From positions 1-5,549 of the forward strand of contig JAJRPK010000202.1 in NCBI GenBank assembly GCA_024280785.1: 5,549 nucleotides of DNA, written 5' to 3'. The stretch is from Gammaproteobacteria bacterium. Its GTDB lineage: Bacteria > Pseudomonadota > Gammaproteobacteria > Pseudomonadales > UBA7434. Each line of letters starts with the position of its first letter. Positions within the stretch are counted from its first letter, which is position 1. Shown here one piece after another: positions 1-4,448 of this stretch. The position numbers and the translations under genes were made by a program. The notes under the pieces are model-generated. The model was not told the DNA's origin. It searched no databases and saw only the letters and a program-made list of their open reading frames with translations.

Positions 1-130
1 AGATCACGCCCATAAGCAATCAGTTTAGTTATAAGTTAACGGCTATTTCTAAATAACTATTTAAACCAGCGGCTAAATAATTCACCCGCTATTTTACAAA
101 ATAGGGAATACAGTCCAACAAAATTTGGAC
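1..130. other. AT-rich non-coding stretch past the operon end
   Basis: No plausible gene is present. Small inverted repeats are visible: GTCCAA (113-118) with TTGGAC (125-130) around a 6-nt loop, directly after the terminator T-run; CTATTTT (89-95) with AAAATAG (98-104); and AGCGG (68-72) with CCGCT (86-90). The last two overlap and exclude each other. None has a T-tract. I see no convincing promoter for a further gene to the left. Confidence 0.5.
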
Positions 131-162
131 AAAAAAAAGCCCCGAATAAAATCGAAGCTTTT
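131..162 (-). terminator. Intrinsic terminator of the operon, after pnp
   Basis: Read on the minus strand, AAAAGCTTCG (153-162) pairs with CGGGGCTTTT (135-144) as a 10-bp stem with two G-U pairs, around an 8-nt AU loop (145-152). Four more T follow the stem (131-134), making a run of eight T in all. It lies 75 nt past the pnp stop and is the only canonical stem plus U-tract downstream of the gene, so it is the likely end of the operon transcript. Confidence 0.85.
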
Positions 163-172
163 GACTGAGAAA

Positions 173-206
173 TTATAACGAGTTCTATTAACTAAACTCG
201 TTATAA
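173..206 (-). other. Perfect 12-bp hairpin in the pnp 3' untranslated region
   Basis: TTATAACGAGTT (minus strand, 195-206) is followed after a 10-nt loop (185-194) by its exact complement AACTCGTTATAA (173-184). No T-tract follows on either strand, so it is not a terminator by itself. It stands 30 nt after the pnp stop and 10 nt before the terminator stem. Likely roles are protection of the mRNA 3' end or a processing site; the pairing is seen, the role is inferred. Confidence 0.7.
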
Positions 207-236
207 CTAATTATCAGCAAGTGATGCAAATAAATA

Positions 237-2351
237 TTAAGCTTCTACCTCAACAGATTCAGCTTCTTGCGCCGAAATTTCTTTCATGCTCAGCTTAATA
301 CGGCCACGCTGATCAACGTCAAGAACTTTGACTTTGATAACCTGCCCTTCTTCTAACACATCAGTAACTTTTTCAATCCGCTCATTGGCAATTTGTGAAA
401 TATGCAGTAAGCCGTCCTTGCCGGGTAGAATCGTAACAAAAGCACCAAAATCTACGATGCGAGCAATCTTACCTTCGTAAATTGCACCCACTTCAGCCTC
501 GGCAGTAATGCCCTCTACCCGCTCAACCGCTGCTGCTAAAGAGACTTTATCCGAACCATAAATACGCACTGTTCCATCATCATCAATATCAATCGTCGCA
601 CCCGTTTCTTCAGTGATAGAGCGAATCGTCGCCCCACCTTTACCGATAACGTCGCGAATTTTGTCGGGATGGATTTTTAACGCTTTCATGCTTGGCGCAT
701 TTTCTGACAATTCTGAACGAGGCACTGAAATAACCTGGTTCATTTGCTCAAGAATTTGTAGTCGCGCAGCTAATGCTTGACCTAAAGCGACTTCCATAAT
801 TTCTTCGTTAATGCCTTCGATCTTGATATCCATTTGTAAGGCAGTGATTCCGTTAGCAGAGCCAGCCACTTTAAAGTCCATATCTCCAAGATGATCTTCA
901 TCACCTAAGATATCGGTCAATACGGCAAACTTATCTCCTTCTTTAACAAGACCCATAGCAATTCCAGCAACGGGAGCTTTAATCGGAACACCCGCATCCA
1001 TCAAAGACAAACTAGAACCACAAACAGAAGCCATGGATGACGATCCGTTGGATTCAGTAATTTCCGAAACCACCCTAATCGTGTAAGGAAAGTCTTCAGC
1101 ACTTGGCATCATCGCTAACATTCCTCGCTTGGCTAAACGTCCATGGCCAATTTCGCGACGATTAACAAAGCCAACTCTACCGGCTTCACCGACTGAATAA
1201 GGAGGAAAGTTATAATGGAATAAGAAATTATCTTTGTAGCTACCTTCTAACGCATCAATAATTTGAGCATCGCGTACAGCACCCAATGTTGTTACGACGA
1301 CAGCTTGAGTTTCTCCACGGGTAAACACAGCTGAACCATGAGCTTTAGGCAATGATGCAATCTGCATAGATAAGGCTCGCACGGTTTTGTTATCCCGACC
1401 ATCAATACGAGGCTCCGAATTAACAATTCGCTGTCGCACGATATTCTTTTCGATCTTACCAAACAAACTCTTAACATCGTCGGTATCAACGCCACTCTCT
1501 TCTGTTGCGAATTGCGCAACAGTCTGATCGCGTAAAGCACCCACCCGCTCATAGCGCTCGGCTTTTTCAGTGATCTTATAGGCTTCGCCCAAATCAGCAC
1601 TAACAGCATCGCTGATACCAGCGTATAGAGCCTCGTCGATTGCAGGGCTTTCCCATTCCCAAGCTGGTTTGCCAGCGTCAGCAACTAGCGAATCGATCGC
1701 TTCAATAACCACTTGCATTTCTTGATGAGCAAAAAGAACCGCACCTAACATTTGATCTTCGCTCAGTTCCTGCGCTTCTGACTCAACCATTAATACAGCG
1801 TCAGAGGTACCGGCAACAATCATATTCAGCACTGACGTCTTTAGTACTGAATAACGTGGATTAAGTAAATAACCTTCAGTATCCGTATATCCCACTCGAG
1901 CACAGCCAATAGGGCCTTTAAAGGGAATGCCTGAAATTGCTAGCGCTGCTGACGTACCAATCATCGCAGGGACATCTGGGTCCACATCATTCTCTGCCGA
2001 CATGACAGTACAAATTACTTGCACTTCATTCATATACCCTTTCGGAAATAAAGGCCGAATAGGACGATCAATTAATCGAGATGTTAAAGTTTCTTTCTCT
2101 GAAGGTCTCGCTTCACGCTTAAAAAATCCTCCCGGGATTTTACCTGCCGCGTAAGTTCTTTCTTGATAATGAACAGCCAAAGGGAAAAAACCTTGACCGG
2201 GCTTAGCTTTTTTTGCCCCAACAACTGTACACAAAACAACAGTTTCATCCATTGTGACTAAAACGGCGCCCGTGGCTTGGCGAGCAATGCGACCCGTTTC
2301 TAAAGTGATAGTGTGCTCACCGTATTGAAATTTTTTAATTATCGGATTCAT
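237..2351 (-). CDS. pnp: Polynucleotide phosphorylase (PNPase), complete
   Basis: A 3'-to-5' exoribonuclease that uses phosphate to release nucleoside diphosphates and can also add tails in reverse. It works in the cytoplasm on mRNA decay, commonly within the RNase E degradosome. The 704-residue product is close to the E. coli length (711). Visible parts are: a first RNase PH-like core domain with the RNA-contacting FFKR loop (76-79) and the ERTYAAGKIPGGFF segment (64-77); an all-helical linker (about 230-305); and a second catalytic RNase PH domain with GDEDHLGDMDFK (483-494), giving D486, D492 and K494 as the metal and catalytic residues. A KH domain follows with VIGKGG (568-573), then an S1 domain (about 620-690) and a short acidic tail. 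The ATG has a strong GGAGGA six bases upstream. It is the last gene of the operon. The preceding hairpins suggest control through its leader, as known for E. coli pnp. Identification is certain. Confidence 0.99.
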   Translation of the reverse strand: MNPIIKKFQYGEHTITLETGRIARQATGAVLVTMDETVVLCTVVGAKKAKPGQGFFPLAVHYQERTYAAGKIPGGFFKREARPSEKETLTSRLIDRPIRPLFPKGYMNEVQVICTVMSAENDVDPDVPAMIGTSAALAISGIPFKGPIGCARVGYTDTEGYLLNPRYSVLKTSVLNMIVAGTSDAVLMVESEAQELSEDQMLGAVLFAHQEMQVVIEAIDSLVADAGKPAWEWESPAIDEALYAGISDAVSADLGEAYKITEKAERYERVGALRDQTVAQFATEESGVDTDDVKSLFGKIEKNIVRQRIVNSEPRIDGRDNKTVRALSMQIASLPKAHGSAVFTRGETQAVVVTTLGAVRDAQIIDALEGSYKDNFLFHYNFPPYSVGEAGRVGFVNRREIGHGRLAKRGMLAMMPSAEDFPYTIRVVSEITESNGSSSMASVCGSSLSLMDAGVPIKAPVAGIAMGLVKEGDKFAVLTDILGDEDHLGDMDFKVAGSANGITALQMDIKIEGINEEIMEVALGQALAARLQILEQMNQVISVPRSELSENAPSMKALKIHPDKIRDVIGKGGATIRSITEETGATIDIDDDGTVRIYGSDKVSLAAAVERVEGITAEAEVGAIYEGKIARIVDFGAFVTILPGKDGLLHISQIANERIEKVTDVLEEGQVIKVKVLDVDQRGRIKLSMKEISAQEAESVEVEA

Positions 2352-2357
2352 TTAAAA

Positions 2358-2363
2358 TCCTCC
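2358..2363 (-). promoter_or_regulatory. Ribosome binding site of pnp
   Basis: GGAGGA on the minus strand, six bases before the pnp ATG. It is the strongest Shine-Dalgarno sequence in the window and confirms the start. It lies only 11 bases after the U6 run of the upstream hairpin, so folding or cleavage of that leader could alter access to it. Confidence 0.85.
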
Positions 2364-2374
2364 ATTGAATTCTG

Positions 2375-2436
2375 AAAAAAGGGATCTACTTATTAACGAA
2401 CTAGCTTAATGAACCAGCAACTAATACTTGGACCCC
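2375..2436 (-). promoter_or_regulatory. Long nested hairpin plus U6 before pnp: attenuator or processing site
   Basis: On the minus strand GGGGTC (2431-2436) pairs with GATCCC (2381-2386, one G-U), followed at once by six T (2375-2380). Inside, TATTAGT (2420-2426) pairs with GTTAATA (2391-2397), and CTGGTT (2412-2417) with AGCTAG (2401-2406) around a 5-nt loop, with small internal loops between. The stem plus U-run resembles an intrinsic terminator or attenuator at the end of rpsO. The long irregular duplex just before the pnp start also resembles the RNase III-processed leader known from E. coli pnp. Which of the two it is cannot be decided from sequence; the outer stem is short and the inner stems are AU/GU-rich. 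Confidence 0.55.
2400..2412 (-). repeat. 13-bp intergenic word in the apical arm of the pnp leader hairpin
   Basis: Second copy of TCATTAAGCTAGT, identical to 4423-4435. Here it forms part of the apical stem, the loop and the 3' arm of the nested hairpin before pnp. Confidence 0.5.
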
Positions 2437-2440
2437 ATTG

Positions 2441-2473
2441 ACGCTGAGCTGCCCACAGCAACTCAAGCTGCGT
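2441..2473 (-). promoter_or_regulatory. Hairpin immediately after rpsO
   Basis: TGAGTTGC (2458-2465) pairs with GCAGCTCA (2445-2452) as eight base pairs with one G-U and a 5-nt loop. ACGC (2470-2473) can pair with GCGT (2441-2444) below it, leaving a 4-nt bulge. It begins within 10 nt of the rpsO stop and has no U-tract, so it is not a terminator. With the following nested hairpin it forms a two-stem leader upstream of pnp, the arrangement on which RNase III and PNPase act in E. coli; here that role is inferred. Confidence 0.55.
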
Positions 2474-2477
2474 AAAC

Positions 2478-2747
2478 CTAGCGACGCAAACCTAAACGTT
2501 TAATTAGCTCTAAATAGCGGTTGGTCTCTTTACTCTTTAAATAGTCCAACAACTTTCTTCTTTGGTTAACCATCCGAATAAGACCACGACGAGAGTGATG
2601 ATCTTTCTTATGATCTCCAAAATGGCTTTGTAAACCATTAATATTTGCAGTCAATAGTGCAACCTGTACTTCCGGAGACCCTGTATCCCCTGCTTCACGT
2701 TGATAGTCACCGACAATTGCTGCTTTTTCTTTAGGACTTAACGCCAT
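2478..2747 (-). CDS. rpsO: 30S ribosomal protein S15
   Basis: Primary 16S rRNA-binding protein of the small subunit platform. It binds the h20-h21-h22 junction and contacts 23S rRNA in an intersubunit bridge. The product has 89 residues, exactly the usual length. The signature DTGSPEVQVALLT near residues 20-32, the HKKDHHSRRGL segment that carries the RNA-binding histidine, aspartate and serine, and the RRKLLDYL and RLGLRR ends are all present. An in-frame ATG 57 nt further upstream would add 19 residues unlike any S15. I reject it because the ATG at 2747 begins the family-typical MALS sequence and has GAGG nine bases upstream. The gene lies between truB and pnp as in E. coli. A predicted pseudoknot overlaps its leader, which suggests autoregulation by S15. 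Confidence 0.98.
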   Translation of the reverse strand: MALSPKEKAAIVGDYQREAGDTGSPEVQVALLTANINGLQSHFGDHKKDHHSRRGLIRMVNQRRKLLDYLKSKETNRYLELIKRLGLRR

Positions 2748-2756
2748 AACCTTATA

Positions 2757-2760
2757 CCTC
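2757..2760 (-). promoter_or_regulatory. Ribosome binding site deciding the rpsO start
   Basis: GAGG lies nine bases before the ATG at 2747. It selects this codon over the upstream in-frame ATG at 2804, which itself lies in the loop of the predicted leader pseudoknot. Confidence 0.8.
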
Positions 2761-2766
2761 AATAAT

Positions 2767-2815
2767 AATGTGCTTAGAAATAAACACGGCCTGTCCGTGC
2801 ACACTTACAGACAGG
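2767..2815 (-). promoter_or_regulatory. Predicted H-type pseudoknot, likely S15 translational operator
   Basis: Stem 1 on the minus strand is CCTGTCTGT (2807-2815) with ACGGACAGG (2790-2798), nine pairs with one U-G next to a G-C pair. Its 8-nt loop (2799-2806) contains AGTGTGC, which can pair with GCACATT (2767-2773) downstream as a second stem of seven pairs with one G-U. A 16-nt linker joins them, and the second stem ends six bases before the GAGG site. E. coli S15 represses rpsO by stabilising an H-type pseudoknot at the ribosome binding site, and a G-U/G-C motif is part of its recognition. A rival hairpin, CACGG (2795-2799) with CCGTG (2785-2789), shares bases with stem 1, so a two-state switch is possible. 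Pairing is seen in sequence; S15 binding is inferred. Confidence 0.6.
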
Positions 2816-2826
2816 TCGAAAATAAA

Positions 2827-2835
2827 ACTATAACA
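2827..2835 (-). promoter_or_regulatory. Candidate extended -10 promoter of rpsO
   Basis: TGTTATAGT on the minus strand has a five-of-six -10 hexamer with the TGn extension. No good -35 lies at 16-18 bases; TTGCAA (2854-2859) is 21 bases away. Transcription would start near 2820, a few bases before stem 1 of the pseudoknot, giving a short leader that includes the whole fold. E. coli rpsO likewise has its own promoter between truB and rpsO. Confidence 0.4.
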
Positions 2836-2860
2836 ACTAACGCCGCTATAAAATTGCAAC

Positions 2861-2872
2861 GATCCTACTATA
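2861..2872 (-). repeat. Copy of a 12-bp intergenic word shared with the infB-rbfA spacer
   Basis: TATAGTAGGATC on the minus strand is identical to 4380-4391. TTGCAAT follows within a few bases here and also, at a greater distance, in the other spacer. It lies in non-coding DNA upstream of the candidate rpsO promoter. Function unknown. Confidence 0.5.
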
Positions 2873-2903
2873 AAAAAACTACCATAAAACCACTACAAAA
2901 CAA

Positions 2904-3863
2904 CTACACAACCACCAATCGCCGCGGCGCTACTAATCCTTCTTCGGTTATTTCACCGATACCGACAAATTCATCGGATTCCAGATCTTCTGACTCTGGC
3001 ATGAGCATGAGTTTAACAATCCCTCTGCTAGGCACATCAGGCACCATAACCGCTTGCCCTCTACGCAAGTAAAACCCACTCGATTGATCGAGCCTAACAC
3101 TAGGGATATGCGATAAAGCGCAATCCATCGGCATTAACAAGGCGTCCATCTCGGCATAGTGTTCATCTTGCTTTAATTCTTGCAATAGAGCCACCGGCAC
3201 CATATCAGCTTCTACAAAAGGCCCCGCTTGTACCCGGCGCAATTTACTAACGTAGCCGCCAACACCCAGTTTACGTCCTAAATCGGCCGCAATACTTCTA
3301 ATATAAGTCCCTTTACTCACCCGTACTTTGATGTCAATTTCCAGCTCTGGCCGATCGCTTCCGTACGAGCGAAACGCGATTAACTCGAGACTATGAATAA
3401 AAATAGTTCTAGCCTTTCTCTCGACTTCTTGCCCCTCTCGCGCAAGCTCGTAGAGGCGCCTGCCTTGATGCTTTAATGCCGAGTACATCGGAGGAATTTG
3501 TTTCTGCTCACCTTCAAAGGAGCGCAATGTTTCCAAAACTTTATTCTGACTAATGGCCGAAGCATCTGCCACCGGCGTAATGACTCCATCAGCATCTTCA
3601 GTTGAACTCTGCGCACCTAAAACAAAGGTGCTGGTATATACCTTATCGGCATCAAGAAGATACTGAGAAAACTTAGTCGCCTCGCCAAAACATAGCGGTA
3701 AAACGCCCGTTGCCAGTGGATCAAGACTACCAGTATGTCCCGCCTTAGCCGCGTTAAACAGCCGTTTAATCTGCTGCAAAGCAAAATTTGAACTGATAGT
3801 CGCTGGCTTATCCAAGACTAAGATACCGTTGACGGGTCTTCCTCGCCGTTTACCTCTTGCCAC
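2904..3863 (-). CDS. truB: tRNA pseudouridine(55) synthase TruB
   Basis: Converts U55 of the T-loop of nearly all tRNAs to pseudouridine and also acts as a tRNA folding chaperone. The 319-residue length is normal (E. coli 314). The catalytic motif GHTGSLDPLATG places the nucleophile at D48, the same number as in E. coli. Y76 in DKVYT, the KGTYIR motif with Y187 and R189, and a C-terminal PUA-like domain (about 250-319) ending APRRLVV are visible. The start is GTG: an in-frame TAA lies directly before it, AAAGG sits eight bases upstream, and the N-terminus RRGRPVNGILVLDKP aligns with the family without a gap. It lies 25 nt after rbfA, so the two are co-transcribed and probably translationally linked. 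The last codons run into a T/G-rich quasi-repetitive stretch and the protein lacks the few extra residues seen in E. coli. Confidence 0.98.
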   Translation of the reverse strand: MARGKRRGRPVNGILVLDKPATISSNFALQQIKRLFNAAKAGHTGSLDPLATGVLPLCFGEATKFSQYLLDADKVYTSTFVLGAQSSTEDADGVITPVADASAISQNKVLETLRSFEGEQKQIPPMYSALKHQGRRLYELAREGQEVERKARTIFIHSLELIAFRSYGSDRPELEIDIKVRVSKGTYIRSIAADLGRKLGVGGYVSKLRRVQAGPFVEADMVPVALLQELKQDEHYAEMDALLMPMDCALSHIPSVRLDQSSGFYLRRGQAVMVPDVPSRGIVKLMLMPESEDLESDEFVGIGEITEEGLVAPRRLVVV

Positions 3864-3871
3864 TTAACGAA

Positions 3872-3876
3872 CCTTT
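3872..3876 (-). promoter_or_regulatory. Ribosome binding site supporting the GTG start of truB
   Basis: AAAGG lies eight bases before the GTG at 3863, inside the 25-nt gap after rbfA. With the in-frame TAA directly upstream of the GTG, it makes this the only reasonable start. Confidence 0.7.
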
Positions 3877-3888
3877 AAAGCACTAAAT

Positions 3889-4329
3889 TTAATCTTCAAT
3901 TTTCTTTCCAGAGTCCGTTTCTTTATTTTCACTAGCCACCTCGGCAATATTTTCACTAGTCGCCTCGGTAGTATTTCCAGCGACCGCCTCGGCAATCAAG
4001 TTCGACAAATACTCTCCGGTACGCACGCTCTCGTCGAAAAAAAACTTCAGTTTTGGTGTAGAGCGCATTTTATGCTGTTTAGCTAATTGACTGCGTATAA
4101 ACCCGGCCGCCCCATTTAGCACTTTAATCGCTTCATCGGACTCAGCCTCGGTATCCTTGCCCATAAACGTGACATAAATTTTGGCATAAGACATGTCTCG
4201 ACTTACCACAACAGCATTAACATTAGGGTTCGACACCCTTGGATCTCGTAATTCCCGTTGTAACAGTACCGCGACTTCGCGCTTAATAAAGTCGGCAACG
4301 CGCTCTGAACGCTTAAACTCTCTTGCCAT
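3889..4329 (-). CDS. rbfA: Ribosome-binding factor A, with a repeat-extended C-terminal tail
   Basis: Binds free 30S subunits and assists late maturation of the 5' end of 16S rRNA; known as a cold-shock factor in E. coli. The 146-residue product has the family N-terminus (MAREFKRSERVADFIKREVA), the LRDPRV segment (27-32), the SYAKIYVTF strand (47-55) and the AAG interhelical kink (74-76) that replaces GxxG in the RbfA type II KH fold. The folded domain ends near residue 111. After it comes an acidic, low-complexity tail in which residues 112-135 are three tandem 8-residue repeats (consensus roughly IAEAxSEN), making the protein about 13 residues longer than E. coli RbfA. The tail is probably disordered. 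ATG is preceded by GAGGA four bases away. The gene lies between infB and truB, the standard order. Confidence 0.97.
   Translation of the reverse strand: MAREFKRSERVADFIKREVAVLLQRELRDPRVSNPNVNAVVVSRDMSYAKIYVTFMGKDTEAESDEAIKVLNGAAGFIRSQLAKQHKMRSTPKLKFFFDESVRTGEYLSNLIAEAVAGNTTEATSENIAEVASENKETDSGKKIED
3925..3996 (-). repeat. Three tandem 24-bp repeats inside the 3' end of rbfA
   Basis: Units at 3973-3996, 3949-3972 and 3925-3948 encode IAEAVAGN, TTEATSEN and IAEVASEN. The last two match at 20 of 24 bases and the first differs more (16 and 18 of 24). All four differences between the last two units are transitions. The unit is a multiple of three, so the frame is kept and the acidic tail is simply lengthened. 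Confidence 0.85.
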
Positions 4330-4333
4330 TCAT

Positions 4334-4338
4334 TCCTC
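4334..4338 (-). promoter_or_regulatory. Ribosome binding site of rbfA
   Basis: GAGGA lies four bases before the rbfA ATG, a rather short spacing. An ATG four bases upstream of the start is out of frame and is ignored. Confidence 0.65.
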
Positions 4339-4370
4339 TTGCGATTTTACTAGCGGATTGCAATTCAGCG

Positions 4371-4391
4371 GATCCTACTGATCCTACTATA
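4371..4391 (-). repeat. Tandem 9-bp duplication and copy of the 12-bp intergenic word
   Basis: AGTAGGATC occurs twice head to tail (4371-4379 and 4380-4388 on the minus strand). The upstream copy, extended by TAT, is the 12-bp word also found at 2861-2872. An alternating TA run (4388-4397) abuts it. The stretch lies in the infB-rbfA spacer and has no coding potential. A related AGTAGATCC occurs near 2382-2390. Confidence 0.6.
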
Positions 4392-4412
4392 TATATACAA
4401 CACGACGCCTTT

Positions 4413-4443
4413 GTTTAGCTCCACTAGCTTAATGAGGCTAAAC
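4413..4443 (-). other. Hairpin just after infB
   Basis: GTTTAGC (4437-4443) pairs exactly with GCTAAAC (4413-4419) across a 17-nt loop; two more pairs form if one C is bulged. It begins five bases after the infB stop and has no U-tract, so it would not terminate transcription into rbfA. It may be an RNA processing or stability element. Confidence 0.45.
4423..4435 (-). repeat. 13-bp intergenic word in the infB-rbfA hairpin loop
   Basis: TCATTAAGCTAGT on the minus strand lies in the loop of the post-infB hairpin and is identical to 2400-2412. Both copies sit in a hairpin within an intergenic spacer of the same operon. Confidence 0.5.
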
Positions 4444-4448
4444 TATAA

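Noticed and set aside
22..209. 9-bp inverted matches between 22-34 and 190-209
   Set aside because: Both sides are AT-rich and the 190-209 side is already used in the perfect 12-bp hairpin; likely chance.
2748..2804. 19-residue N-terminal extension of S15 from an upstream ATG
   Set aside because: The extension resembles no S15, overlaps the leader pseudoknot, and the ATG at 2747 has a good ribosome binding site and the standard 89-residue product.
2920..2929. 10-bp palindrome CGCCGCGGCG near the end of truB
   Set aside because: It encodes the conserved PRR segment of TruB, has no loop and no adjacent U-tract; probably a by-product of Arg and Pro codons.
4386..4397. TATATA run as a -10 promoter for rbfA
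   Set aside because: No -35-like hexamer lies at 16-18 bases upstream; a TA run alone in an AT-rich spacer is weak evidence.
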